Made by a program: the position numbers and the translations under genes
Part shown: piece after piece, positions 7,401 through 15,305 of the stretch
Position numbering within the stretch: position 1 is the stretch's first letter
Layout of the letters: each line of letters opens with the position of its first letter
Source of the DNA: Prevotella sp. UBA6429
Lineage (GTDB): Bacteria; Bacteroidota; Bacteroidia; Bacteroidales; Bacteroidaceae
Assembly (NCBI GenBank): GCA_002437285.1
Contig: DJOV01000093.1
Span: forward strand, 1-26,939
DNA length: 26,939 nucleotides
Direction of reading: 5' to 3'
The notes under the pieces: generated by a model
Databases searched by the model: none
Told to the model about the DNA's origin: nothing
The model's input: only the letters and a program-made list of their open reading frames with translations

Positions 7401-8935
7401 CTGGCCGTGACTTTGCCCGACGGCTGTCGGCTGTCGTTGACGAAAGAGCCTTCCACGGCGGCAACGACATTAGGGTCGTCGATGTCCGCCTTGCCGGCCA
7501 CACGACCGTGGTCATAACTGGCGTCAAGGTGCACATTCCGGTACCGGTACTGGTTCCAGTCGAACCGTTTCACGGTGCCTTGCGCCGCAAGACGTTGTCG
7601 GCACAGGTCGCCTTTCACATGGAGGTCAGCGGCAAGAAGTCCCATCCTGTCGTCGTCGAGCACCTGGCCAAGATTGATACCGTCTGTGTCAAGATGCCCG
7701 TCCATGGCGTCGCCCCGCAAGGCAAGAGCCAGTCGGGCACTTCCTTCGTCGAAGAGCAGGGTGCCCCTTGTCGACACGTCACGCCCACGCCCGCTGGCCT
7801 CGCCACGGTAACTGACGTTGCCCAGACGCTGGACTGCAGCAGGGAGATGAAGCGAGAGTGCAGGCAGCATGTCACGAGTGATGGCCAGGCGGTGTATCAC
7901 GGCCGTCCAACGCGGTGTCGAGTGCCACGATGACAAGGTGCCGCTCACACCCAAGGCGGCGACGAAAGGCGACGAAAGGGATGTGGCATGCGGGCTGCTT
8001 GCAAGGATGGCATCAAGCCGGCGAACACGCAACTGGTTCGAACGACCGGAGAAGGCTACTGAGAAGACAAGCGGATTGGCATGGCGCTTCAACCTGTTGT
8101 CGAGGAAAGCCAAGTCGGGCGGACTGATATGGGAGGGATTGATGCGGCCTTCGAAACGGAGCGACTCCGCGTCAATCTTTCCGCCCTTGCGACGGTAGGT
8201 TGCCGTGACACGTCCGGCCGAGCACTTCGAATGGGGCAACTCCAGGGACAGGTCCTCCACATGAGCCTGCCTTAAACCGGCTACCACCTTAAACGACAAC
8301 GACTTCAACTGCAAACCCGAACGCTCCTGAAACGCTATCTTCTTGACACGCAAGTTCAAGGAGTCGTCACGCAGGGCGTTGAGCATGATGTGCGAACTGA
8401 GATGGGTCACTGACAGATGGTGCAGGTCGAACGTCGCTTTGGGGGGTGCGTCAAGCTGGTCGTAGCGCAAGGCACCGTGGCGGATGACCAGACTGCTGAC
8501 CTGAAGGTCAAGAGGCTTGTGCCCTGTCGTGTCTTTTGAAGCAAGCGAATCGATGACGTATTGGATGTTGAGCGGCGCATCGGCTGTGGCGCGATAGAGA
8601 CGGGCCTTCATGCCGAAAACCTGGGCCGAGGTAATGTCGATGTCGCCCCTGAGAGCCGCCAGCAAGCCGATTTTCACGGAAAGGCGAGTGGCTTGGAAAA
8701 AAGGCACGGCGCGCTGGTCAAGCAAAGACACGTCATCAATGACAACGCGGTTGAACAGCCCTACGTCAACGCGGCCCACTGAGACTTTCGTGCCCAACTT
8801 TGAGGATATCGCGCCGGCCACACGATGGCCAATGAAAGTCTGCACCATGGGAACATTTACCACGGCGACCACGACCACATACAGGCACACCAATGCCCAT
8901 AAAATCGTATTGATGAAGTGCTTGACCCTTTTCAA
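4466..8935 (-). CDS. tamB: TamB-family translocation/assembly module protein
   Basis: This 1489-residue protein is of usual size for Bacteroidota TamB/DUF490 proteins. An N-terminal signal anchor (about residues 9-30) is followed by an AsmA-like start and a very long run of beta-strand repeats. The C-terminal TamB domain includes NITGTPGAPKVDFDLDMP and then EEEMNQQVLYLLAVGRF. TamB-like proteins span the periplasm as a hydrophobic groove and are linked to outer-membrane protein insertion and phospholipid transport. In several Bacteroidota the partner is a TamL lipoprotein encoded beside tamB. Here the upstream neighbour is the divergent nqr operon, and no tamL-like gene is in the window. The start at 8935 is the only Met before the membrane segment. 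A -7-like box lies just 8 bp before it, so the transcript may be nearly leaderless. Confidence 0.9.
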   Translation of the reverse strand: MKRVKHFINTILWALVCLYVVVVAVVNVPMVQTFIGHRVAGAISSKLGTKVSVGRVDVGLFNRVVIDDVSLLDQRAVPFFQATRLSVKIGLLAALRGDIDITSAQVFGMKARLYRATADAPLNIQYVIDSLASKDTTGHKPLDLQVSSLVIRHGALRYDQLDAPPKATFDLHHLSVTHLSSHIMLNALRDDSLNLRVKKIAFQERSGLQLKSLSFKVVAGLRQAHVEDLSLELPHSKCSAGRVTATYRRKGGKIDAESLRFEGRINPSHISPPDLAFLDNRLKRHANPLVFSVAFSGRSNQLRVRRLDAILASSPHATSLSSPFVAALGVSGTLSSWHSTPRWTAVIHRLAITRDMLPALSLHLPAAVQRLGNVSYRGEASGRGRDVSTRGTLLFDEGSARLALALRGDAMDGHLDTDGINLGQVLDDDRMGLLAADLHVKGDLCRQRLAAQGTVKRFDWNQYRYRNVHLDASYDHGRVAGKADIDDPNVVAAVEGSFVNDSRQPSGKVTASISHINPTALGLTGHAQAGAVYGGRMSVAFSGRSLATLQGRATVNDFYVTRPNDEYRLSNLELSVGTSAQGRYLTFDSDFGHGEVRGHFDYATLRQNMENLIVEQLPSLQKFTPLRHRAVRHDSFTMEASVTRGDWLRHLLGVPVELNAPVGLYASVNSRSGHVDVNLNAPDIVYDNRHLRQLSVSLSSPSNNLCADVQATQVGENGRGTDFCISATAQGDELSAEVQLDNHAKRHRFRGRLQSMVSFDRNSEGVTEARFNVRPSELAIGDTLFAIHPASVVYSKNHLQVNGLSVSSGNQYVKVSGEAAKGSDEPITIDLKDVNVEYVLDLVGFHSVDFSGFASGRAYLTHLFDGAGGHADLYVNKFQFEEGNMGTLLAKVGWNKEDEQIDIDAQAVDTLGGSLFAGKRLTTIKGYVSPKRNYIDLAIKALDTRGEFVQSFCSSFMRDADLSVNGDLRLWGDLKQINLTGDARANGKMTIRPLNVTYQLHDAPIQFMVNEIRFPGDVVYDRNGNTAIVNGSVYHQHLSRLTYDFGVELHHLLGYDWDGSDGSTFYGTVYASGDVRVKGRSGQVDIDIEATPERGSQVVYNASSPDAIASREFINWSSRDTLPDADALAADQSLEDDEEEAYDMPSDIRINFLINTNPDATLKVIMDNNSGDYIALNGSGVIRASYYNKGGVDVYGNYLVDHGVYKLTIQNIIKRDFEFLQGGLIAFGGDPYQADLRLKAQYPVNSVSLSDLQLGRSFSSNNIRVNCLMNITGTPGAPKVDFDLDMPTVGTDAKQMIYSIINSEEEMNQQVLYLLAVGRFLSPGSNNSMGTSTGEKQTSLAMQSILSGQLSQQINNVLSNVINNNNWNFGANISTGDEGWNNAEYEGLLSGRMLNNRLLINGQFGYRDNANATTSFIGDFDIRYLISPNGNFSVRVYNQTNDRYFTRNSLNTQGIGFVLKRDFNGWRDLFGLRRKGTKAQKVSKSVKKP

Positions 8936-8942
8936 ACACTTG

Positions 8943-8950
8943 CAAAATTA
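8943..8950 (-). promoter_or_regulatory. Putative tamB promoter (-7 element) close to the ATG
   Basis: Minus-strand TAATTTTG matches TAnnTTTG. Transcription would begin only about 0-5 nt before the tamB ATG (8935-8933). A TTGC at 8964-8967 lies upstream but with about 13-nt spacing, shorter than usual, so the -33 element is unclear. Confidence 0.4.
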
Positions 8951-9013
8951 AGAAAATAAACTTGCAACGAAAATAAAATCATCAAAAATATCCAAAATCT
9001 ATTAAATTTTATG

Positions 9014-9021
9014 TACATTTG
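9014..9021 (+). promoter_or_regulatory. Putative nqr operon promoter (-7 element)
   Basis: TACATTTG followed by C matches TAnnTTTG. A start near 9028 gives a leader of about 100 nt before nqrA. No obvious -33 TTTG is present; the upstream region is A/T-rich. It is arranged back to back with the tamB element about 65 bp away. Confidence 0.5.
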
Positions 9022-9027
9022 CAACTG

Positions 9028-9126
9028 ATTTGAGAGCTTGCTCGCCAGAAGGCTTGCGGAAGTCCGACAAATGTTGGGTTTTTTATCAATCGTTGAATAT
9101 CAACCAACAAATTATATTCTAATTTT
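9028..9126 (+). promoter_or_regulatory. nqr leader with competing hairpins
   Basis: The presumed leader is longer than needed and contains two mutually exclusive pairings. TGTTGG(g)TT at 9072-9080 can pair with AACCAACA at 9102-9109, and GTTGA at 9092-9096 can pair with TCAAC at 9100-9104, sharing bases 9102-9104. It matches no riboswitch family I recognise. Structure is seen; function is unknown. Confidence 0.25.
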
Positions 9127-10479
9127 ATGGCAAATGTTTTTAGGTTGCGCAAAGGCTTAGACATCAACCTTAAGGGTAAGGCCGTAAAGAAGAAGGTGAA
9201 TTGCAGAGCATCCAAGGTGTATGCCCTTCGCCCTTCTGATTTCACAGGCATCACCCCCAAGGTCGTTGTCAAGGAAGGAGATCGTGTCCTTGCCGGAGAT
9301 GCCTTGTTTGTCAACAAACAATTCCCCGAGGTGTTGTTTGCCTCGCCTGTAAGTGGTACCGTCAAGTCTGTTGTCCGCGGAGAGCGGAGACGCGTGCTTA
9401 GCGTCAGCGTGGAAGCCGACGAGAAGCAAGAATTCAGAGACTTCGGTGCGCACAATGTCAACGAGATGGACGGCGAGGCTGTGAAGCAACTGCTTCTTGA
9501 GGCCGGGCTCTTCGGCTACATCAACCAGCTTCCCTATGCAGTCTCCACCCATCCGGGGACCTCTCCCAAAGGCATTTTCGTCTCGGCACTCCGCGACATG
9601 CCGCTGGCGGCAGACTTCGAATACGAGTTGGAAGGAAACGAGGAGGCCTTCAAGACGGGTCTCAAGGCACTCAACCGCATTGCACCCCTGCACCTCGGAG
9701 TAGGCGCCAACCAGACTGCGGACGCCTTGCAGAACGTGGAGGATGTTGACCTGAACGTCTTCGACGGCCCCTGCCCCGCCGGCAACGTGGGGGTGCAGGT
9801 CAACCATGTCGACCCGGTCAACCGGGGAGAAGTGGTGTGGACCGTGGATCCCACTGCGGTGATCTTCATCGGACGACTGCTGCTCACGGGCAAAGTGGAC
9901 TTGCACAAGACCATCGCCATCGCGGGAAGCCAGGTGAACGACCCTGCCTACGCCGATGTGTTGGTGGGTGCCCAACTGGCCGACGTGCTCGACGGCAAAC
10001 TGTCAAAGACCGACCATGTGCGCCTCATCAACGGCAATCCGCTGACTGGCGAGCGCGCTACCCTCGACGACTTCGTGGGTGCTCACACGTCAGAACTGAC
10101 GGCCATACCCGAGGGTGATGACAAGGAGGAGATCTTAGGATGGATCCTCCCGCGCCTCAACGACTTCTCCGTGTCGAGAAGTTACTTCTCCTGGTTGGAG
10201 GGCAAGAAGCATGAGTACGACCTCGACGCACGTGTCAAAGGCGGAAAGCGCCACATGATCATGAGCGGCGAATACGACAAGGTGGTGCCTATGGACATCT
10301 ATCCCGAGTACCTGGTGAAGGCCATCATCACGGGAGACATCGACAAGCAGGAGCAACTGGGCATCTACGAGGTGAGCCCGGAGGACTTCGCCTTGGCCGA
10401 ATTTGTGGATTCATCAAAGCTGGAACTGCAAAAGATCGTCAGGCAAGGACTCGACACCCTGCGCAAGGAGAACGCTTAA
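9127..10479 (+). CDS. nqrA: Na+-translocating NADH:quinone reductase subunit A
   Basis: NqrA is the peripheral cytoplasmic subunit of the Na+-NQR respiratory complex. At 450 residues it has the usual length and no membrane segment or signal peptide, and it contributes to quinone binding. The N-terminus (FRLRKGLDINLKGKAV) and the GDxVLAGDALF block near residues 53-62 are typical of the family. The middle contains ISNYxxLP-like HPGTSPKG (about 141-148). It is the first gene of the complete six-gene operon nqrABCDEF, in the canonical order. The ATG follows an AT-rich stretch without a Shine-Dalgarno sequence, as is normal in this phylum. A 40-bp gap separates it from nqrB. Confidence 0.96.
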   Translation: MANVFRLRKGLDINLKGKAVKKKVNCRASKVYALRPSDFTGITPKVVVKEGDRVLAGDALFVNKQFPEVLFASPVSGTVKSVVRGERRRVLSVSVEADEKQEFRDFGAHNVNEMDGEAVKQLLLEAGLFGYINQLPYAVSTHPGTSPKGIFVSALRDMPLAADFEYELEGNEEAFKTGLKALNRIAPLHLGVGANQTADALQNVEDVDLNVFDGPCPAGNVGVQVNHVDPVNRGEVVWTVDPTAVIFIGRLLLTGKVDLHKTIAIAGSQVNDPAYADVLVGAQLADVLDGKLSKTDHVRLINGNPLTGERATLDDFVGAHTSELTAIPEGDDKEEILGWILPRLNDFSVSRSYFSWLEGKKHEYDLDARVKGGKRHMIMSGEYDKVVPMDIYPEYLVKAIITGDIDKQEQLGIYEVSPEDFALAEFVDSSKLELQKIVRQGLDTLRKENA

Positions 10480-10519
10480 GACTGGATTATCCTTAAGTAC
10501 ATAACACATCAAAACAATT

Positions 10520-11680
10520 ATGAGTGGATTAAAAAAACATTTCGACCAGATACGGCCCCTCTTCGAAGAGGGTGGCAAATGGCACGCCTTCCAAAGTCTC
10601 TACGATGGCTTTGAGACGTTCCTTTTTGTACCCAGCACCACTTCGAAGAGCGGTGTCCACATCCATGACGCCATTGACTCGAAGCGCATCATGAGCATGG
10701 TCGTCATCGCCCTGATGCCGGCTTTGCTCTTTGGCATGTACAACATCGGTTACCAGAACGCGCTGGCAGCTGGCAAACTTGCAGAAACGAGTTTCGTGTC
10801 CATGTTTGCATTTGGCCTGTTGGCGTTGCTGCCCAAGATTCTCGTGAGTTACATCGTGGGCCTGGGAATCGAGTTTGCCTGGGCGCAGTGGAAACACGAG
10901 GAGATTCAGGAGGGATACCTCGTAAGCGGTATTATCATTCCGCTGATCATCCCCATCAACACACCGCTGTGGACTTTGGTTCTCGCCATCGCATTCTCCG
11001 TGATTTTTGTCAAGGAGATCTGGGGAGGCACCGGCATGAACATCTTCAACGTGGCCATCGCTGCGCGCATGTTCCTCTTCTTCTCCTACCCCACACAGAT
11101 GTCGGGCGACAAGGTGTGGGTAGCCCAAGACGCCATCTTCGGATTGGGATACAACCTGCCGCAAGGCTTCACTGAGGCCACGCCGCTCGGGCTCATTGCC
11201 CAAGGGGCCGACGCGGGTTCGAGCCTGTCGGACATGATCCTGGGCTTCATTCCCGGCTCGGTGGGCGAGACATCGGTCATCGCCATTGCCATCGGCGCAA
11301 TCATCCTGCTGTGGGCTGGCATCGCCAGCTGGAAGACGATGCTGTCGGTCTTCGTGGGCGGCATCGCCATGGCACTCGTCTTTAGCGCTACGGGACAGTC
11401 ACACATCGCGTGGTATGAGCACATCGTGCTGGGTGGTTTCTGCTTCGGCGCCGTGTTCATGGCCACAGACCCCGTGACCTCTGCTCGCACGGAGACCGGC
11501 AAGTGGATCTACGGCTTCCTCATCGGTGCCATAGCCATCATTGTCAGAGTGATGAACCCTGGCTATCCCGAGGGTATGATGCTGGCCATCTTCTTCGGCA
11601 ACATGTTTGCGCCGCTCATCGACCATTGTGTCGTGGAGGCTAACATTTCCAAACGTGCCAAGCGCGCAACCAATAAATAA
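10520..11680 (+). CDS. nqrB: Na+-NQR subunit B (covalent FMN-carrying membrane subunit)
   Basis: NqrB is a multi-helix membrane protein that carries riboflavin and a covalently bound FMN and forms part of the Na+ path. The 386-residue product has about ten hydrophobic segments starting near residue 57. Thr221 in the TEATPLG segment (218-224) sits at the position of the flavinylated threonine of NqrB (Thr236 in Vibrio cholerae). The conserved helix segment GGTGMNIFNVAIAAR (169-183) is also present. Maturation requires the flavin transferase ApbE, which is not encoded in the window. Confidence 0.96.
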   Translation: MSGLKKHFDQIRPLFEEGGKWHAFQSLYDGFETFLFVPSTTSKSGVHIHDAIDSKRIMSMVVIALMPALLFGMYNIGYQNALAAGKLAETSFVSMFAFGLLALLPKILVSYIVGLGIEFAWAQWKHEEIQEGYLVSGIIIPLIIPINTPLWTLVLAIAFSVIFVKEIWGGTGMNIFNVAIAARMFLFFSYPTQMSGDKVWVAQDAIFGLGYNLPQGFTEATPLGLIAQGADAGSSLSDMILGFIPGSVGETSVIAIAIGAIILLWAGIASWKTMLSVFVGGIAMALVFSATGQSHIAWYEHIVLGGFCFGAVFMATDPVTSARTETGKWIYGFLIGAIAIIVRVMNPGYPEGMMLAIFFGNMFAPLIDHCVVEANISKRAKRATNK

Positions 11681-11691
11681 GGAGAAAAAGC

Positions 11692-12393
11692 ATGAAAACA
11701 AATTCCAATTCATACACGATTATTTATTCGATTGTCCTTGTCTTGATTGTCGCTTTCCTGTTGGCTTTCACGTTCCAGGCGTTGAAGCCGGCACAAGATG
11801 CCAATGTGGCGCTTGACAAGCAGAAGCAAATCCTCTACTCGCTCAACATCCGCGGCTTGGACGACAAGGCTGCCGCCGATAAGTATAAGGAGGTGGTCAT
11901 CGCCGATGCCATCCTGGACAGAGACGGCAACAAGCAAGAGGCCGGATCACAGGGAGGAACGGAGACTGGATTCAAGTTGAACTCCGCCGACGCCAAGGCT
12001 GGCAAGCTGGCGCTGTTCATCTGCAAGGTCGACGGAAAGACCAAGTATGTCATACCCGTCTACGGCATGGGCCTGTGGGGCGGCATCAGTGGCTACATCG
12101 CCATCAATGAGGACAAGCAGACGGTCTACGGCGCTTACTTCAACCACGAGGGTGAGACCGCCGGCCTGGGTGCCAACATCAAGGATGACCAGGCTTGGCA
12201 GGAGCAGTTCCAGGGCAAGCACCTCTTCGCGGGCAGCAACCACGAGACCATCGCGCTGGCTGTGGAGAAGAATGTGGAGGACAAGCAGACACAGGTCAAT
12301 GCCGTGACGGGTGCCACACTCACCTCCAATGGCGTGACTGAAATGTTGAAAGAGGGATTGGGACAATACACCAAGTTCCTCAATGCCAAATAA
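11692..12393 (+). CDS. nqrC: Na+-NQR subunit C (covalent FMN, periplasmic)
   Basis: NqrC has one N-terminal membrane helix (about residues 9-28) and a periplasmic FMN-binding domain. The flavinylation motif TGATLTS is present near the C-terminus, with the acceptor threonine at about residue 209. Length (233) is slightly short of the Vibrio protein but normal for Bacteroidota. It starts 11 bp after nqrB. A GGAG at 11681-11684, 7 nt before the ATG, is the clearest Shine-Dalgarno-like sequence in the operon, unusual in a phylum that mostly lacks them. Confidence 0.96.
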   Translation: MKTNSNSYTIIYSIVLVLIVAFLLAFTFQALKPAQDANVALDKQKQILYSLNIRGLDDKAAADKYKEVVIADAILDRDGNKQEAGSQGGTETGFKLNSADAKAGKLALFICKVDGKTKYVIPVYGMGLWGGISGYIAINEDKQTVYGAYFNHEGETAGLGANIKDDQAWQEQFQGKHLFAGSNHETIALAVEKNVEDKQTQVNAVTGATLTSNGVTEMLKEGLGQYTKFLNAK

Positions 12394-12416
12394 CATCAAA
12401 CTTTAATCGCAAGAAG

Positions 12417-13046
12417 ATGAGTTTATTAAGCAAACAAAACAAGGAGGTTCTCGGCAACCCGCTGAACCTCGACAACCCGATATTGGTACAGGTGCTGGGC
12501 ATCTGTTCGGCATTGGCTGTCACTTCGCAACTGAAGCCGGCCATTGTCATGGGACTGGCGGTAACGGTCATCACCGCCTTCTCCAACGTGATCATCTCCG
12601 TCATCCGCAACACCATCCCCATGCGCATCCGCATCATCGTGCAGCTCGTGGTGGTGGCAGCGCTGGTGACCATCGTCAGCCAGATCCTGAAAGCGTTCGC
12701 TTATGACGTCAGCGTGCAGCTCTCTGTCTATGTGGGCCTGATCATCACCAACTGTATCCTCATGGGCCGCCTGGAGGCATTCGCCATGATGAACAAACCT
12801 TGGCCCAGCTTCCTCGACGGCATCGGCAACGGCCTCGGCTATGCCTTGATTCTCGTCATCGTGGGTGGCGTGCGCGAGCTTTTGGGCCGAGGCAGCCTGC
12901 TGGGCTTCCAGATCATCCCATCAAGCGCCTATGATTTCGGTTACATAAACAACGGCATGATGACCATGCCCGCCATGGCGCTCATCCTCCTGGGGTGCGT
13001 CATCTGGGTTCACCGTGCATTCTTTTACAAAGAAGATAAGAAATAA
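12417..13046 (+). CDS. nqrD: Na+-NQR subunit D
   Basis: NqrD is an integral membrane subunit with six predicted helices and 209 residues. Together with NqrE it holds an intramembrane [2Fe-2S] cluster in the middle of the electron path. The two expected cysteines are visible: Cys30 in LGICSAL and Cys113 in ITNCILMGR. The gene follows nqrC by 23 bp and precedes nqrE by 2 bp, consistent with one transcript. Confidence 0.96.
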   Translation: MSLLSKQNKEVLGNPLNLDNPILVQVLGICSALAVTSQLKPAIVMGLAVTVITAFSNVIISVIRNTIPMRIRIIVQLVVVAALVTIVSQILKAFAYDVSVQLSVYVGLIITNCILMGRLEAFAMMNKPWPSFLDGIGNGLGYALILVIVGGVRELLGRGSLLGFQIIPSSAYDFGYINNGMMTMPAMALILLGCVIWVHRAFFYKEDKK

Positions 13047-13048
13047 TT

Positions 13049-13657
13049 ATGGAACACCTCATTAGTTTGTTTTTCCGGTCCATCTTTGTGGACAACATGA
13101 TATTTGCTTTCTTCCTCGGCATGTGCTCGTTCCTTGCCGTGTCGAAGAATGTGAAGACCTCTCTCGGACTGGGCTTGGCCGTGACGTTTGTGCTGATTGT
13201 GACCGTTCCGGTCGACTATCTGCTCCAGACCAAGGTGCTTGACCCGCTTGGCATCACCTATCTGAGTTTCATCATCTTCATCGCTGTCATTGCCGGCATC
13301 GTGCAGATCGTGGAAATGGTGGTCGAGCGCTATTCGCCATCACTCTACGCCTCACTGGGCATCTTCTTGCCCCTGATAGCCGTCAACTGTGCCATCATGG
13401 GTGCGTCGCTGTTCATGCAGCAGCGCATCAACCTTGACCCGAGCAACACGCAGTACATCGGCTCTGCACTCGATGCCGTGGTCTACGCCTTCGGATCGGG
13501 CATCGGATGGACGCTTGCCATCACGGCCATGGGTGCCATTCGCGAGAAGATGCAGTATGGCGATGTGCCCAAGCCTCTGCAGGGACTGGGCATCACCTTC
13601 ATCACCGTAGGACTTATGGCCATGGCCATGATGTGCTTTTCAGGACTTAAAATTTAA
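13049..13657 (+). CDS. nqrE: Na+-NQR subunit E
   Basis: NqrE is the inverted-topology partner of NqrD, with 202 residues and about six helices. Its two cluster-ligand cysteines are present: Cys26 in LGMCSFLAV and Cys114 in AVNCAIMG. The signature stretch EMVVERYSPSLY (89-100) is typical of the family. The stop codon TAA overlaps the nqrF start by one base (TAATG), suggesting translational coupling. Confidence 0.96.
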   Translation: MEHLISLFFRSIFVDNMIFAFFLGMCSFLAVSKNVKTSLGLGLAVTFVLIVTVPVDYLLQTKVLDPLGITYLSFIIFIAVIAGIVQIVEMVVERYSPSLYASLGIFLPLIAVNCAIMGASLFMQQRINLDPSNTQYIGSALDAVVYAFGSGIGWTLAITAMGAIREKMQYGDVPKPLQGLGITFITVGLMAMAMMCFSGLKI

Positions 13658-14934
13658 TGATCATGGATTTCAGTTTCATCATCAATAGTGTAGGAGTATT
13701 CCTTGCCGTCATACTCCTCTTGGTCATCATTCTCCTTGTGGCCAAGAAATACTTGAGCCCCAGCGGCAATGTGACCATCACCATCAACGACAGCAAGACC
13801 CTCAGCGTGGCACAAGGCGACTCGCTCATGTCCACGCTCAACGCCAATGGTATCTTCCTGCCCTCCGCCTGTGGCGGCAAGGCCAGTTGCGGACAATGTA
13901 AGGTGCAGGTGCTTGAGGGAGGCGGAGAGATTCTCGATTCGGAGAAGCCGCACTTCACACGCAAACAAATCAAAGAACATTGGCGACTGGGATGCCAGAC
14001 CAAGGTCAAGGGCGACTTCAAAATCAAGATTCCCGAGTCTATCATGGGTGTCAAGGAATGGGAGTGCACTGTCATCAGCAACAAGAATGTGTCGAGCTTC
14101 ATCAAGGAGTTTAAGGTGGCCCTGCCTCCCGGCGAGCACATGGACTTCATCCCGGGCTCTTATGCACAAATCAAGATTCCCGCATACGACTGCATCGACT
14201 ACGACAAGGATTTCGACAAGTCACTGATTGGCGAAGAGTATATCGGAGCATGGAAGAAGTTCAACATCTTCTCCCTGAAAGCCCACAATCCCACGCCGAC
14301 CATCCGCGCCTACTCCATGGCCAACTATCCTGCCGAGGGTGACATCATCACCCTGACGGTGCGTATCGCTACCACGCCGTTCCTACCTCGTCCACAGGTG
14401 GGCTTCCAGAATGTGCCCACTGGCATCGGCTCCAGCTACATCTTCAGCCTCAAGCCTGGCGACAAGGTGATGATGAGCGGTCCCTATGGTGACTTCCATC
14501 CCCACTTCAACTCCAAGAAGGAGATGATTTGGATTGGCGGTGGTGCCGGTATGGCTCCCCTGCGCTCACAAATCATGCATATGACCAAGACATTGCATTG
14601 CACCGACCGTGAGCTCCATTTCTTCTACGGTGCGCGTAGCTTGAGCGAGGCTTTCTTCATGGAAGACTTCTGGGAACTGGAGAAGGAATTCCCCAACTTC
14701 CACCTGCACCTCTCGCTCGACCGTCCCGACCCGGCTGCTGATGCCGCTGGCGTGAAGTACTATGCAGGGTTTGCCGTCAACTGCGTACGCGACACCTACC
14801 TCAAGGATCACGACGCTCCCGAGGACTGCGAGTACTACCTCTGCGGTCCCCCCATGCTCATCAAGACTGTCACCGATTACCTCGACAGCCTCGGTGTGGA
14901 TCCCGAGAGCATCATGTACGACAATTTCGGTTGA
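13657..14934 (+). CDS. nqrF: Na+-NQR subunit F (NADH-oxidising FAD/2Fe-2S subunit)
   Basis: NqrF takes electrons from NADH. The 425-residue protein has an N-terminal membrane anchor (about 7-29). A ferredoxin-like domain has cluster cysteines 72, 78, 81 and 113 (CGGKASCGQC plus LGC), the spacing seen in Vibrio cholerae NqrF. A ferredoxin-reductase-type FAD domain (RAYSMAN) and an NADH-binding domain (GGGAGMAPL and YLCGPPM near the C-terminus) follow. The start is either 13657, overlapping the nqrE stop, or Met3 at 13663; the overlap favours the first. The C-terminus ends in YDNFG, close to the usual family end, so the gene is intact. Confidence 0.96.
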   Translation: MIMDFSFIINSVGVFLAVILLLVIILLVAKKYLSPSGNVTITINDSKTLSVAQGDSLMSTLNANGIFLPSACGGKASCGQCKVQVLEGGGEILDSEKPHFTRKQIKEHWRLGCQTKVKGDFKIKIPESIMGVKEWECTVISNKNVSSFIKEFKVALPPGEHMDFIPGSYAQIKIPAYDCIDYDKDFDKSLIGEEYIGAWKKFNIFSLKAHNPTPTIRAYSMANYPAEGDIITLTVRIATTPFLPRPQVGFQNVPTGIGSSYIFSLKPGDKVMMSGPYGDFHPHFNSKKEMIWIGGGAGMAPLRSQIMHMTKTLHCTDRELHFFYGARSLSEAFFMEDFWELEKEFPNFHLHLSLDRPDPAADAAGVKYYAGFAVNCVRDTYLKDHDAPEDCEYYLCGPPMLIKTVTDYLDSLGVDPESIMYDNFG

Positions 14935-14960
14935 TACAAGCCATCCGAAACTGCTCACTA

Positions 14961-15009
14961 TAAATACGGACAAAGCCGCTGAAAGGGTCAGCGGCTTTGT
15001 TCGTATTTA
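14961..15009 (+). terminator. nqr operon terminator
   Basis: A 22-bp stem pairs 14961-14982 with 14988-15009 around an AAGGG loop, interrupted only by one G-T pair. The GC core GCCGCTGA is flanked by A/T-rich ends, so on the plus strand the hairpin carries a U-containing tail. It begins 26 nt after the nqrF stop codon. Confidence 0.85.
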
Positions 15010-15259
15010 CATGTTTTTGGACTCTTCCGTATTTGGGAGTGACGAAGCCAATGTTTGGATGTAAACCGAGATAAACCGCTCACGCCATTTATCCGCCATG
15101 TCCACGGAGGTTTGCCAAACAAGGCTTGCGGGACATGCCTGGTCAGCGTTCCCTCCTCTATTAAATATCTGCCGAGAGACCTGGATGTATCACATTCGGC
15201 CAGGCCTTCTTTCCCATTAGGAGTAGGCAATGACCAAGGCAGGTCTGTCTAAGGCCAAG
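15010..15259. other. Non-coding interval between two terminators
   Basis: This 250-bp stretch lies between convergent transcription units. A minus-strand open frame of 80 codons (14988-15230) is present, but it overlaps the nqr terminator, has no signal peptide or recognisable domain, and its composition looks non-coding. GTTTG-CC-CAAAC-like symmetry around 15112-15122 and a nearby GGCCAGGCC are the only local structures I see. It may be the remnant of a mobile or repeat sequence, but nothing identifies it. Confidence 0.4.
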
Positions 15260-15292
15260 GCATCCAGTGGCGTCTTTCTCGCCACTGGATGC
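15260..15292 (-). terminator. Terminator of the glycoside hydrolase operon
   Basis: A perfect 13-bp stem pairs 15260-15272 with 15280-15292 around TCTTTCT. It starts 13 nt past the GH115 stop codon in the direction of transcription. The minus-strand tail (CTTGGCCTTAG) is not a good U tract, so termination may be partial or may need Rho. Confidence 0.7.
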
Positions 15293-15305
15293 ACACTCCT
15301 ATCAA

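Noticed and set aside
6398..7933. 511-codon plus-strand open frame opposite tamB
   Set aside because: It lies inside an intact tamB on the other strand, with no domain, signal peptide or promoter.
13657..14169. Minus-strand open frames opposite nqrF
   Set aside because: nqrF is intact with all cofactor motifs; the opposite frames have no recognisable content.
14988..15230. 80-codon minus-strand open frame after nqrF
   Set aside because: It overlaps the nqr terminator stem and has no domain or plausible start context.
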